A DNA stretch of 64,000 bases, from NCBI GenBank assembly GCA_030770535.1, contig JASVEC010000059.1, positions 62,001 through 126,000 on the forward strand, read 5' to 3'. Made by a program: the position numbers and the translations under genes. Each line of letters begins with the position of its first letter. Position 1 is the stretch's first letter. Shown piece after piece: positions 10,802-22,744 of this stretch. The notes beneath the pieces were generated by a model, which was not told where the DNA came from, did no database searches, and saw only the letters and a program-made list of their open reading frames with translations. This DNA comes from Batkoa obscura (Eukaryota > Entomophthoromycota > Entomophthoromycetes > Entomophthorales > Batkoaceae).

Positions 10802-12723
10802 ATGATTACATTTACACTAATATCGTTCTATGTTGTAGCCACTTTAATATCTTATTGGGCTTATAAAGTGATATATAATCTATTTTTTAGTCCACTAAGG
10901 AAAGTACCAGGCCCATTGATCAATCTAATTTTCCCAATGACTAGTAGATTTTATACTATCAATGGAACTTATCCCTCCTATTCAGCAAACTTGCATAAAA
11001 AATATGGAAATATCGTTCGAACAAGTAATAGCAGTATTAAAATGATAGCAATTGAAACTAATATAGTTATTTAGGTTGGAATGCTGTATCAATCTCATCG
11101 GATGAATCAGCAAAGGAAGTTTATTCGACTTATTCTTTTGCAAAGGCTAGTTTTTATAATGGATTTCAAATTGCTGGGGAAACGGTATTTAGCACTAGGT
11201 AAATCTAACTTACGATAAGAGTCTTAATTACTAAACTAAAATTCTATAGAAAGAAGGAATTTCATCGTGAAAGAGTAACTATTTTTATTTGAATGTCAAT
11301 TAGTTTTTTAACCCAAATTAGAAAAAGATACTTGCATCAAGTTTTTCAGACAAATCGATATTACAAGTGGAATATTTAGTCAAAGAAAATGTCCACAACT
11401 TAGTTAAAAAGGTTGGAGAGATGAGTTCAAACAAGGAATGTTTTAACTTAGGGCTTTATTTTCATTATTTTTCATTTGTAATATTACCATTATCTATATG
11501 TTTTGTGTTATTAATATGTTTATTAGGATGTTATTGGAGACTTAGCATTTGGAAAATCATTTGGTACATTAAAAAATGGACACCATCCCGTTATTGATTG
11601 GATCAAGAATTTTTTCTTTATATCACTTATGGTAACATTATCTAATAGCATCAGCCTTAACAGTATTAACTAGTTTTCAAAGGTTGCATTATTTCCATTT
11701 TTAAAACATTATAAATTTGATAGTATAACCCAGCTTTATAAAGTAATTATTGTTGTTAACTAATAGCTGTATTAATAACCGCTTTTTGTTAGTTTTCATA
11801 TGAAGCTATCGAAAACTCGAAAAGAAATTCGGATAGAACTACTATTATGAGCACTTTAATCAATGCATCTGATCCAGATACAGGAAAAAAACTTAGTGAA
11901 AAAGAAATAGTAGAAGAATCAATTCTTCAATTGTAAGTATAATTATTATAAATTATCAAGAATATTAACTAACTCAAATAGAGTTGCAGGTTCTGATACA
12001 ACATCAAACTCTTTGAATTGGTACTATCTATAGTATAAAATTTGTATTAATATTAATTTTTCAACAGGGTATTCTATCTTTTATCAAAACATCCAAAAGT
12101 TTGTATGAAGTTAAAAAATCACTTAAAAGATGAATTTGAGGATCAAAGTCAAATTAATTTTGTTAAATGTAAAGAAGAATGTGATTATCTTCGTGCTGTA
12201 ATTTATGAAGGTTTAAGAATGTATCCTGTTGTACCTGGTGGTTTACCTAGAGTTACTCCAAAAGGCGGTAAAGTAATTGAAGGTCATTTTATCCCCGAAA
12301 ACGTAATTTTCATGATAGTAGAATATTATGATGACTAATTTACCATTTTTAATATAGACTGTTGTTGTAATTGATATAAATCATCTTCAAAATAACTCTA
12401 CGTATTGGGAAGAACCTAATGTATTTAAGCCAGAGCGATGGATTGATCAAAATGGCAAGTTTCAAAGTCATAAAAACTTTATGCCCTTTTTAATTGGCCC
12501 AAGAGCATGTTTAGGCAGAAGGTAACATATTATTCTATTATATAAATTAATCACTATAATTTTATATTCTAGTTTGGCTTGGATGGAACTTTATTTAGCT
12601 ACTGCATCACTAGTATATAACTTTAATTTCAAATTAAAAGATGAAGAAGATGTAAAATCTAAATCATTTATTGTCAATGCTCCAGAAAAACCAGTTGATA
12701 TCTATGCTTCTAAAAACGAATAA
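10802..12723 (+). CDS. cytochrome P450, tandem copy A
   Basis: Eleven exons: 10802-11024, 11075-11198, 11250-11274, 11322-11477, 11527-11631, 11683-11742, 11793-11932, 11982-12020, 12068-12302, 12358-12521, 12573-12723; the sum, 1422 nt, gives 473 residues in frame. An N-terminal membrane anchor is followed by the proline-rich hinge (PLRKVPGPL). Helix I has AGSDTTS (about 280-286), helix K has EGLR (338-341), the PERF-like motif is FKPERW, and the heme loop is [10 protein letters not shown] with Cys about 420. These are endoplasmic-reticulum monooxygenases that need a P450 reductase. The PGGLPRVTPKGGKVIEG phrase resembles CYP3/CYP65-like fungal enzymes; no substrate can be assigned. Exon 3 is only 25 nt. 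Large parts, introns included, match copy B (13606-15520) nearly base for base. Confidence 0.92.
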
Positions 12724-13520
12724 AATTTCGAACTCTTTTTCACTAGCATTATTTGCATTTTTAGGCTACTAACATCGATTTGATAATTAATGACTTTTAA
12801 CTATTAGAACTGTTGTAACTCTTTTGTGTCCTATTTGGCTGCCTATTTAAGATATATGATGATTTTGTTAAAATTTTAAAACATTTGAATCAGACTAAAA
12901 AAACGCTTTTGAATCTAATTGGATTCTATGATACTTATAAAAATTATCGCTAAAAAGTCATGACAACTATAAAAATCTATCACATAAATAACTAAGGGAT
13001 AAAGATAATCGATGTGAGTGTTTGAAAAAGTAGTATTTGAACTATCTTCTCTCAAAGCAGAGACCTTCTGATACAAAATATCTACAATAAAATTTGAAAA
13101 GTCCCTAATAACATAAGAATAGATAATTTTATTAGTTACTATTTTTTAATAGGATTCTTGTGTTATTAAAATCTCTTTAAATAATAATCCCTAGATTCAA
13201 AAATTAAATAGAAATTAGATGTTTCAATCTTGCTAATTTCTAAATTTTATGTTGGCTTAATTTTACTTATATTTGACTTGAATGTAATAAAAATCTCTAT
13301 TTATTACTTAACTTTGAAATTTTGAGTGTTTCTTGCTATTGTGTTTTACTAATAATTCGACAATAGCTATATAGCTAATATTAAATACAATCATGCCTAA
13401 TATATTTTACGAATTTCATTTCTCATTGAACAAAATATAAGAAGCAGGGAGTCACAAGAATTTCAATCTGAAGGTGTAGTTTCTTAAAAAGGAGTGGGGA
13501 TGGATAAAAAATTGAATATT
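12724..13520. other. spacer between tandem P450 genes
   Basis: No gene. Parts of 12980-13300 resemble the 10040-10350 flank of copy A at lower identity than the gene bodies show, which marks it as the diverged duplicate of the upstream region. Confidence 0.55.
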
Positions 13521-13564
13521 ATGGAGATTTTTAATCCATTGCCGAAAATTAATAAGTATAAATT
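13521..13564 (+). promoter_or_regulatory. shared P450 promoter element and TATA box
   Basis: ATGGAGATTTTTAATCC at 13521-13537 and TATAAATT at 13557-13564, 41 bp before the ATG of copy B. Same order and spacing as in copy A. Confidence 0.6.
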
Positions 13565-13605
13565 CAAGTTATTTTAACAAAAAAAGATTAAATAAATAAA
13601 ACAAA

Positions 13606-15520
13606 ATGATTTCACTTACATTAGCACTAATTTATGTTCTAGTCACTTTAATATCTTATTGGGCTTATAAAGTGATATATAATCTATTTTTTAGTCCACT
13701 AAGGAAAGTACCAGGTCCATTAATCAATCAAATATTCCCACTTGCTAGTACTTTTTATGCAGTTAATGGAACTTTTCATTTGTATTCTACCAAATTGCAT
13801 CAAAAGTATGGAAATGTTGTTAGAATCAGTAAGAAAATCGGATGATATAAAACTTCAAAGTAATAAAATTGTATTAGGTTGGGATGGTATATCCATTGCA
13901 TCGGATGAAGCAGCAAAGGAAGTTTATTCGACTTATTCTTTTGCAAAATCTGGTTTTTATAATGGATTTCAAATTGCTGGGGAAACGGTATTTAGCACTA
14001 GGTAAATCTAACTTACGATAAGAGTCTTAATTACTAAACTAAAATTCTATAGAAAGAAGGAATTTCATCGTGAAAGAGTAACTATTTTTATTTGAATGTC
14101 AATTAGTTTTTTAACCCAAATTAGAAAAAGATACTTGCATCAAGTTTTTCAGACAAATCGATATTACAAGTGGAATATTTAGTCAAAGAAAATGTCCACA
14201 ACTTAGTTAAAAAGGTTGGAGAGATGAGTTCAAACAAGGAATGTTTTAACTTAGGGCTTTATTTTCATTATTTTTCATTTGTAATATTACCATTATCTAT
14301 ATGTTTTGTGTTATTAATATGTTTATTAGGATGTTATTGGAGACTTAGCATTTGGAAAATCATTTGATACATTAAAAAATGGACACCATCCCGTTATTGA
14401 TTGGATCAAGAATTTTTTCTTTATATCTTTTATGGTGATATTAATTAATGTTTTACTATTGTTAATACTAATCAGTACTTTAAGGTTGCATTATTTCCAT
14501 TTTTAAAGCATTATAAATTTGATAGTATAACCCAGCTTTATAAAGTAATTATTGTTGTTAACTAATAGCTGTATTAATAACCGCTTTTTGTTAGTTTTCA
14601 TATGAAGCTATCGAAAACTCGAAAAGAAATTCGGATAGAACTACTATTATGAGCACTTTAATCAATGCATCTGATCCAGATACAGGAAAAAAACTTAGTG
14701 AAAAAGAAATAGTAGAAGAATCAATTCTTCAATTGTAAGTATAATTATTATAAATTATCAAGAATATTAACTAACTCAAATAGAGTTGCAGGTTCTGATA
14801 CAACATCCAATTCATTAACATGGTATTATATACATATAAATTATATGTTAATATTAAACTATTTTTAGGATCTTTTATCTTTTATCAAAACATCCACAAA
14901 TTTGTATGAAGTTAAAAAATCACTTAAAAGATGAATTTGAGGATCAAAGTCAAATTAATTTTGTTAAATGTAAAGAAGAATGTGATTATCTTCGTGCTGT
15001 AATTTATGAAGGTTTAAGAATGTATCCTGTTGTACCTGGTGGTGTACCACGAATTGTTCCAAGAGGTGGTAAAGTGATTGAAGGCTACTTTATTCCTGAA
15101 AAAGTAACTTTTATAATGATATTAATTATAAAGATGATAACCTTTTTGAGGTAGACAGGTACTGTGGTAGATATAAATTATATTCAAAATAACTCTACGT
15201 ATTGGGAAGAACCTAATGTATTTAAGCCAGAGCGATGGATTGATCAAAATGGCAAGTTTCAAAGTCATAAAAACTTTATGCCCTTTTTAATTGGCCCAAG
15301 AGCATGTTTAGGCAGAAGGTAACATATTATTCTATTATATAAATTAATCACTATAATTTTATATTCTAGTTTGGCTTGGATGGAACTTTATTTAGCTACT
15401 GCATCACTAGTATATAACTTTAATTTCAAATTAAAAGATGAAGAAGATGTAAAATCTAAATCATTTATTGTCAATGCTCCAGAAAAACCAATTGCTATCT
15501 ATGCTTTTAAAAATGAGTGA
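13606..15520 (+). CDS. cytochrome P450, tandem copy B
   Basis: Eleven exons with the same lengths as copy A: 13606-13828, 13878-14001, 14053-14077, 14125-14280, 14330-14434, 14485-14544, 14595-14734, 14784-14822, 14869-15103, 15155-15318, 15370-15520; 473 residues. It has the same anchor, PGPLINQ hinge, AGSDTTS, EGLRMYP, FKPERW and heme loop [10 protein letters not shown]. It differs from copy A mainly in exon 1, in introns 1, 5, 8 and 9, and at the start of exon 10 (TGTVVDIN against TVVVIDIN). For exon 10 the acceptor at 15153-15154 keeps the frame; the AG four bases later does not. The gene looks intact, and substrate is unknown. Confidence 0.92.
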
Positions 15521-16002
15521 CCAAAACTACTATAATAAATTTTTTTTATTAAGTTGTTTTAGGAATACTTTAAAATTGAAATTAATGAGTTATATAAATC
15601 TTATTAAATGTTAATAATTTATTATCAAAAAGCTGACAATACTTATTAATTAAATGAAGATATAAAAAGATCATTAAGAATGTTGTGATATTTAGACAAA
15701 TATATATAATTGACAATATTTATTTATAAAAGTAGTTAATATAAAGGTTTATTGAAAAACATAACTTTTTTGGACTTAATATTAAAGTTCAAACTAATAT
15801 TAACATAAAAATATATCAATATAGTAATTTTACAAGTATTCTTAATCAGCTAGCTGATAAATACCCAACAAGCTAATAAATATATTAGATATTAAAAAAT
15901 ATTGATTTATTATTATTTAATTGAATATTAAATAATAACAATTGTATTTAATTTATAGTTTTTATAAAAGCCTTTTAAATTAAAAATAATTCAAAAAACA
16001 TG

Positions 16003-16101
16003 TGGGGCTTTTTTTTTAGTTTCATTATTTTTCCATTTTTTAAGCGTTATTTATGTGGAAAAATTATCAGTAAAATTCTTAAATACAAAAATACATCCCC
16101 A
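16003..16101 (+). mobile_element. short TIR element, copy 7
   Basis: Starts TGGGGCTTTTTTTTTAG, core AAGCGTTATTTATGTGGAAA, ends AAATACATCCCCA. Both flanks read TG (16001-16002 and 16102-16103) instead of TA. Confidence 0.75.
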
Positions 16102-16813
16102 TGTATTAGCATTTTAAATTTAGTTTTCAAAATGTATAAATTTATATAATTAATAATATTAGTAGTTATTTTATTATATATTTTAATAAAAACTTTAATA
16201 TTAATAAAATTAAAATTTATTTGAATATATTGATTAAAGTTAAAGTTAGGGTGATTTAATATAATTTCATTACTTAATTTGAGATTTTTTGGCTGAGCCA
16301 TTTTTTATTTGAAAATATAATAATACTTAATTACATTTCAAATCATTTAAAGATTTATCAAACTTTGAATGTTGATATAAGTATAGACTATTATTAAGGT
16401 AAAGTATGAGTCAAAAAAGGCTTAAAAGCTATTGTTTTAAACTAATCATACTTCAATTTCTTTGGACTCTGAAATTTCAGATTAATTTTTAATTGAACAA
16501 ATAATTCTTAAAAAGTTACGCAGCTATTGTTTTAATAAATTTCGAATGATTGATATAATAACTTAATAAAGCACTAAACTAAGTACTATTACTTAATAGT
16601 ATAGAAACATACATACCAAATCTTTTTTTTCTATTAATTAATACCCTGTTTTACTTTAGTTACTTTTGTAATTTACATTAAACAAATAAGTTTTAAAAAT
16701 TTGAATTCTATTTTCCAATTTAGGAATTTAAGAATCTTTAAAAAATGATCAAATGCAAAGTCTACTTTCGTAGTTCAAAAATTAAATTCTTTTTCAATAA
16801 TTTTAGTATAAAA

Positions 16814-16845
16814 TATAAAAATATAAAAATATAAAAATATAAAAA
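16814..16845 (+). repeat. ATATAAAA microsatellite
   Basis: About four tandem units of an 8-bp AT-only motif, 80 bp before the ATG of the RWD-domain gene. Confidence 0.7.
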
Positions 16846-16926
16846 ATGACAGGTAAATTCAGTTACTCTTTATTGAAGTAAATAAAAGAAACTAAGAGAA
16901 AGCAGAATACATTAAACAAATAAACA

Positions 16927-18045
16927 ATGTTGACGAAAATTATAGATTATTTAGCTGAACAACAAGATGAATTGGAAGTCTTAAAATCCATTTATCCCGA
17001 AGAGTTAACTAGTAAGCTTTAATTAATTAATAAACATTTGTTTATTTTAATTTTTAATAGTACACAGTGAAGAAATTCCAATAAGCTTTGATTTGTATCA
17101 ATTATTAGATGATTTACCAAAAAATAATGATTTAGATTCAGATGATGAAGAAGAAGGTAGAACTATTTTTTGATATAAAAAAGCTGATAATAAATTAAAT
17201 AATCATATAATTATCAGTTGTTCCTTCTGTCATATTGGAAGTAGAGTTAACAGAAACTTATCCGGATACAATACCTAGTTTAGCCATTAAACCCTCTACT
17301 GCTTGTGGTTTAGAGGAAGAAGATGTTCAGCAATTACTAGAAGAGTTAAATGAATTGGTAATTAATTTATTAATGATTTGTCTGTTAAGAATTCATATTT
17401 ATATGTTATAATCATTTTTCATTTTAGGCACAAGATAATTTAGGAATGGGCATGATATTTACCTTAGCTTCTCAATTAAAAGAAAATATTTTAGATTTAA
17501 TTAAAAATAAAGCCAATTTAAGAGAAAAGGAAGCCGAAGAAAGATTAATGGCTTCATTAAAAGTAAGTATTGATTATTTAATATTAGTATTTGAAGAAGT
17601 TGTTTATAAATTATTTCTCTTTAGGCTGAAGAATCTAAATTTATTGGCACTAAAGTGACACCTGAATTATTTTTAGAATGGAAATTAAAATTTGATTTGG
17701 AAAAAGAAGCATTGGAAAATCCATCTAAAGCTGATTTTAAAAGAAATAATGATAAAAAAAAATTAACTGGTAATAATAATAATAATAATTAATAATTAAT
17801 AATATTAATATTAACATAAACATAAACATAAACATTCATATTTTATAAATTTATTTTTATTAGGTCGTCAATTGTTTGAAGGAGACTCCAGATTAGCTCA
17901 ATCAGATATGCAATATTTGGAAGATGGAGATCAAGATGTAGATACTACGTTATTTGAAAGATTAAACTTAAATCAAAGAGAAGAAGATAGTAATGAAGAA
18001 AATGATAGTTCAGTGCTAAATTTATTAAGAGAACAAGAAGATTGA
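16927..18045 (+). CDS. GIR2: RWD-domain protein, Gir2/RWDD1-like
   Basis: Six exons (16927-17011, 17061-17156, 17218-17357, 17428-17562, 17625-17769, 17864-18045) give 260 residues. The N-terminal RWD domain starts YLAEQQDELEVLKSIYPEEL and continues with VILEVELTETYPDTIPSLAI; then come a charged helical part and an acidic tail with the segment GRQLFEGDSRLAQSD and many Glu/Asp. This matches the Gir2/RWDD1 (DFRP2) family in length, order and acidity. In yeast, Gir2 binds the GTPase Rbg2 and Gcn1 on translating ribosomes and modulates Gcn2 signalling. Gcn2 also has an RWD domain but is far larger, so it is excluded. The gene converges on the carrier gene on the other strand, with 87 bp between the stop codons. 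Confidence 0.85.
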
Positions 18046-18132
18046 AAATAAAAAATAAAAATAGTTTATTATAAGTTATTATTATCATTATTATAATAAA
18101 ACTAGTTTCTTTTTTATTTAAAAAATCAGACT

Positions 18133-19303
18133 TTAATTTAATACTCTCATGGCCATTTCAAACCTAATTTAAAATAAATAGTAAATAAATAGTTATATAA
18201 AGAATAATAATCTATAAATTTACCCTAAGAAAGTAGCAGCATTAGCTGGAGCAGCTCTTAAAATACAAGGTAAAAAGCCATTAAAGAAACCTTTAATACC
18301 TTGTTGTTTATAAGTGATTTTAATACAATTCATAATTGAACTATATTTCCTATCTGCTTTTGTAAACCCATCTGTTTGAATTTTGGATTTCACACAATCA
18401 ATTGGATAAGCTAATAACCACATTGAATACCCAGCTAATGCACCAAATTTACATACAGTTAAACTGGATAATTGATCTCTTTTTAAGCCTGTTTTTTCAA
18501 TTTCTTTTTGTACTAAATATTCATAAGCAGCAAAATAAGCCCCATAACCAATAAATTCTCGATAAATTGTGGCTACTTGACCTTTATAAATTCCTCGAAT
18601 ACCTTCTTTATTATATATTTTTTTGATTGCATCAATAGGTCCATTATATTCTTTTTGTCCACTACTTTGGACTTGTAAACGAGTACGGATATGTTCTACT
18701 GGACCTAATAATGATAAAAATTAAATTCTTTAATATTCATTAAACACTAAAAAAAGAATCTAGAACATACCAGAAACAATAGAGTTAGCTAATCCTGAAC
18801 CAGCTCCTGCTAAAAACAATTGATTTAAAGATAATTTATCAGTTTGATTTTTTTGCATAAAATATCTTTTAAAAGCTTCTAAACTAAAAAATTGAATGGA
18901 TACACATAACCCAATACCGACTAAGGGAGTACTAGTTCCTTTATAAAATGCAGATGGTCCTTCTTGTTTAAAGGTTTTAATGACTGCATCTAAAGCTCCA
19001 TTATATTTGGGTAATTCACCAGGCTTTACGGTGGGTTGAGTTTGTAATCTCTGAATTAATTTTTTTTGTTAATTGAAAAGTAATTTTATTATTAAATCAA
19101 ATAAAACTTACTACTTTTATAGTATCAAAAGGCTATTATAATAATAAAAAATAATAAATAAAAAGTAATATTTAATATTATTAATTCAATAAAATGAAAT
19201 ATAAATCGAAACTTACTTGACCAGCTAATACTTGAAATATACCACCAACAGAACCAGCAGTACAGTCTTTAACGGCACGTAAACTATCGGTGTTATTACT
19301 CAT
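18133..19303 (-). CDS. mitochondrial carrier, Ymc1-like
   Basis: Five exons: 19217-19303, 19112-19132, 18771-19050, 18224-18704, 18133-18163; 900 nt, 299 residues. All three carrier repeats are present with signature motifs PFDTIKV, PVEHIRT and PIDCVKS, and the end reads AAPANAATFLG-FEMAMRVLN. Exon 2 is a 21-nt microexon that encodes exactly PFDTIKV; the last 31-nt exon adds the conserved C-terminus. Ymc1-type carriers of the inner mitochondrial membrane are linked to glycine, glutamate or organic-acid exchange; basic amino-acid or carnitine carriers are close relatives, so the substrate is uncertain. A paralogue with a nearly equal exon plan is at 50333-51545. Confidence 0.88.
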
Positions 19304-19709
19304 TTTTTAAATATTAAAATTAATTGATAAAAGTAAAGACACTTTTATTAATTTTTAACTATTTTTGATTTTCTATATTGATAGATAATCGAAACTTAAA
19401 TTAAAAAAATTCCCATTTGAGCCAATAATATGATTCCATTTATGAGGTAGACTAATTTTATCATTAAAGTATTTTAATTTAATTTTGGTTATAATTGCAA
19501 AATTTCAATTAAAAAATATTTTGTTAGCATTTAAGCTTAATTTGTAAACTGCAAAAAAAGTATTACGGAAAAATATTAAATCTTAGAGTTGACTCAATTT
19601 ATATCTTATCATTATCAAAACCTCCTAAATTTAAAATTAAACAAAACAAAACAAAAACTAACAATGAGTCATTCAACATAACAAAAATGATACAAATTTA
19701 TTTTGATTT
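19304..19709. other. intergenic, nothing recognised
   Basis: About 400 bp between the carrier start and the trypsin stop codon. It would hold the carrier promoter. No repeat or frame of note. Confidence 0.5.
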
Positions 19710-20686
19710 TTAATAAAATATTAAATCTTCTAAGTCGTAATTCATTGTAACTTGTTGTAACCAATATTTATAATAATAAATTCGAGTATAAACTGAAGGC
19801 ATTTCTTTTTCACCACATCCAATACCATTAGAAATAATACCGATAATAGTATATTCATTTGTATTGGAATTTAATAATAATAACGGACCACCTGAATCCC
19901 CTTGACATCCATCTTTTCCACCTTCTTTTTTCCAAGCACAAATAGTGTTATATGAATTAATATATTTCCAGTGTTGTTTACAGGTATTCGTATTTAAAGT
20001 AGTCAAATCAACCTATTTAATTTGAATATTAGTATTTAATTTATTATAGTTGTAATAACTATTACATTTAATTCGTTACTAACAATACCATCTTCTTCGG
20101 TATATCCCCAACCAACAACTTTAACTAATTCATTGTCCAATGTCAAATCATTACTAGATATATTGGAAATAAAACTTAAATCTCCATCGCCTACTCCATC
20201 TTCTTTATTAAATTGAATTAAGCCAATATCATTAATAACTTCACCATTAGATAATTTATTATAATTAGGATGAATTATTAATTGTAATATACTTAATTCA
20301 TATTTCATCTTTTTTAATTCATTATCACCATATTTTATTCTCATACTTTCTTTTTCTCTTTCAATTAAACAATGTCCTGCTGTTATTATTAATTGAGAAT
20401 TCATGATTGTTCCTCCACACAAATGACCTATACTCTTATCTTGAATGGATACTAGAAAGGGATATTTTCTGGTGGTTACTGTAAATCCTCCAATTATTCG
20501 ACTATCATTATTATTAGTATCTTCAGTACTATTATTAGTATTAGCGACATTAATAGTTAATTGAGAAAATTTTGGTTTCGGTTTGCTATACTTTGAAATG
20601 ATGTTTGAAGTCGAGGAAGGAGCATTACATTTACTTAATATTAAGGTTGTGAATAGTAATGATATCAGGATAAATTGATTATACAT
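19710..20686 (-). CDS. secreted trypsin-like serine protease (S1)
   Basis: Two exons, 20066-20686 and 19710-20012; 307 residues. The start at 20686 gives a signal peptide (MYNQFILISLLFTTLILS); a longer start at 20725 is less likely. A propeptide of about 40 residues, rich in Asn/Ser/Thr, ends at Arg63 before IIGG, the usual activation site. The triad is His105 (TAGHC), Asp153 (NDIGL) and Ser247 (GCQGDSGGP). Asp241 in the S1 pocket predicts cleavage after Lys/Arg. The wall residue usually Gly226 is Ser (MPSVYTR), which could narrow the pocket. Secreted trypsins are typical of animals and of a few fungi, often insect-associated. With the subtilisin at 40961 it may serve external protein digestion. 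Confidence 0.92.
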
Positions 20687-21204
20687 TATATTAATTAAAA
20701 AAATAAAAAAATAGAAAAAAAACAAGTAAACTTATCATTATTAATATTATTATGATATTATGAAAGCTAATCCACTGGTTATTGCTATTTAAAGTAATTC
20801 ATTTGAATATTACTAATTAATTAATTAATTGATATATATTACCGGTTCAAGTTTCAATGTAAAATGAGTCTTATTTAATTTGACATTTTCTTTATTTAAG
20901 TGTTTTAATAGAACTTACAAAATTAATAATATCAAAATCTTTTAATAAGTAACATTACAAAATTAAAAAAATCCTCACTACATTAAAATTAAATTAAAAT
21001 AATAGCATAAAAAATAATAGCATAAAAATTCAACATGTAAGTTTTATAAATCAATGAACTTCCGCTTATTAGCCACTAAAATTTATTAATAATATATAGG
21101 GATGTATTTTTGTGTTTAAGAGCTTCACTAACAATTTTTCTACTAAAATAGCGCTTAAAAAATGGAAAAAGTGATAAAGTCAAAACACACATTCATATTT
21201 TAAT
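20687..21204. other. intergenic with one TIR element
   Basis: Contains the trypsin promoter region and, at 21097-21195, element copy 8 right behind the MAT2B-like stop codon. No gene. Confidence 0.6.
21097..21195 (-). mobile_element. short TIR element, copy 8
   Basis: Starts TAGGGATGTATTTTTGTG and ends ACACACATTCA, flanked by TA. Its end is only 9 bp from the stop codon of the MAT2B-like gene, so it probably lies in that gene's 3' untranslated region. Confidence 0.72.
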
Positions 21205-21605
21205 CTAATTTTGATTTTCAAAATAAGTTTTAAAATAATTTTCAATATCTGTAAATTCAAAATCAATTAGACCTAATTCTTTGGTTAATGTGATATCTAA
21301 ATGGACATTATCCGGTCTCAAGACACCTAAAATATTAAGATTATATTAATAAACAATGTTTAATATAAAAACAGAATAATAAACAACTACTTACCATCGT
21401 TTACTTTTTCAGTAACTGGAATAATATGATCCATATTAACATTTAATAATTTGGCAAATATAACTAAAAAAAAGTGACTTTAAACACAACAAAATAAATA
21501 AAATAAAATTAACTTACCACAAATTTCATATTTGGAATGAACTTTAGTATTTGAAAAATGCAAAATGTTAGGTAAGTTAGGGAATCTGTTGCGATCTAAA
21601 ATAAA

Positions 21606-21649
<44 letters not shown>

Positions 21650-22744
21650 CTTAAATTTTTACATAGTTTAGCAATATCTCCAACTATAATAAACAAATAA
21701 ATAAATAATTAATAATATTAGTATATCGATATATTTACCATAAGTAGGATATCTTGGCATTAAATGATCCATTTTAATTTGTTTATCTGAACTCTAAAAT
21801 GATGATAAATATAAAATCACAATAATTAGTATAAAAATGAGCTTACTTTAACAGATTCAATTAAACAATTAATAGCAGATTCTTTTAAATATTTTGTTTC
21901 ACCATATCTAATATCAATATAAAAAATAACAATTTGTCATATTATAAAACAAGTACTTACAATACTGGAACTCTTAAAATTACCAAATCAAAATCAATTG
22001 AAATTAATTCTTTTTCACCTTCATGTTTTGTTTTGCCTAATTAAAATTAAAATAAACACAACTCATTATTATTTTACACTCATATTAAACTTATTATCAA
22101 TAAATTTTACCATAAAAGTTCAATGGATTAGGTAAATCATTAGGAGAATAAGGTGGTTTTACGCCATCAAATACATAATCTGAAGATATATAAATTAATC
22201 GTGTATTGTATTGTTTACATAATAATCCTAGTTCTTTAGTAGCCTGTACATTTAACTAAAAGAATATTTTAGATTAATTATTATGTAAAATAAGTTTGAT
22301 TTGAAATTTTTACTTTAATTGTTTCTTCTGGATTGCTTTCTACTTTATCTGGAAATCTTTCAGCTGCACAATGGATAACAACTAATTATAAGAGGGAATT
22401 AATTTACTGTTTTTAATAGAATAAAGCTCAATTATTAATTTACCGTTGGGTTTATAAGTATCAAATAATTGCTTTACTTGTTCGGTATTAGTTAAATCAA
22501 TCTGAATCAAATATATCAATGTTCATTTTATTTATTTACTATAATTATTTACTTTAATCAAATCATCTTCAGCTCTTGAAAAAGCAAGACCAATAACTAG
22601 TAATTGAAATCAATATTAAACATTTTTAATTCTCATTCAATTCTTACTATTTTTAAATTTGCCTTCCGACTTAATTACCTGGTAAACTTTTCTACCTAAT
22701 AAACCAGAGGCACCAGTGATTATTATGGTTTCGTTATTATTCAT
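21205..22744 (-). CDS. MAT2B: MAT2B-like NAD(P)-binding protein (extended SDR/RmlD type)
   Basis: Twelve short exons: 22648-22744, 22553-22596, 22444-22501, 22314-22381, 22111-22255, 21961-22036, 21847-21907, 21739-21793, 21648-21683, 21518-21595, 21395-21463, 21205-21326; 909 nt, 302 residues. The N-terminal Rossmann motif is TGASGLLGR. HCAAERFPDKVESNP, ISSDYVFDG, PLNFYGKTKHEGE (the YxxxK motif), LRVPVLYGE and the end VLRPDNVHLD all match the beta subunit of methionine adenosyltransferase, which binds NADP and tunes S-adenosylmethionine synthesis. dTDP-4-dehydrorhamnose reductase is the related enzyme; the HCAAERFPD string favours MAT2B. Human MAT2B is of similar length. Most introns are phase 1, and intron 9 holds a TTA repeat. 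Confidence 0.85.
21609..21646 (+). repeat. TTA microsatellite within an intron
   Basis: About 12 TTA units inside intron 9 of the MAT2B-like gene, directly beside its splice donor. Confidence 0.85.

Larger units (their letters stand above)
15521..16926. other. intergenic with one TIR element and a microsatellite
   Basis: About 1.4 kb, very AT-rich, no gene. Contains element copy 7 (16003-16101) and an ATATAAAA repeat at 16814-16845 shortly before the RWD-protein gene. The minus frame at 16047-16301 overlaps the element and is not credible. Confidence 0.6.

Noticed and set aside
13742-14005. Plus-strand open frame over the start of P450 copy B
   Set aside because: It runs through exon 1 in the wrong frame and across intron 1; only its later part coincides with the true exon 2.
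16047-16301. Minus-strand open frame of 84 codons, very rich in Asn and Ile
   Set aside because: It overlaps element copy 7 and shows only AT-driven composition, with no family motif.
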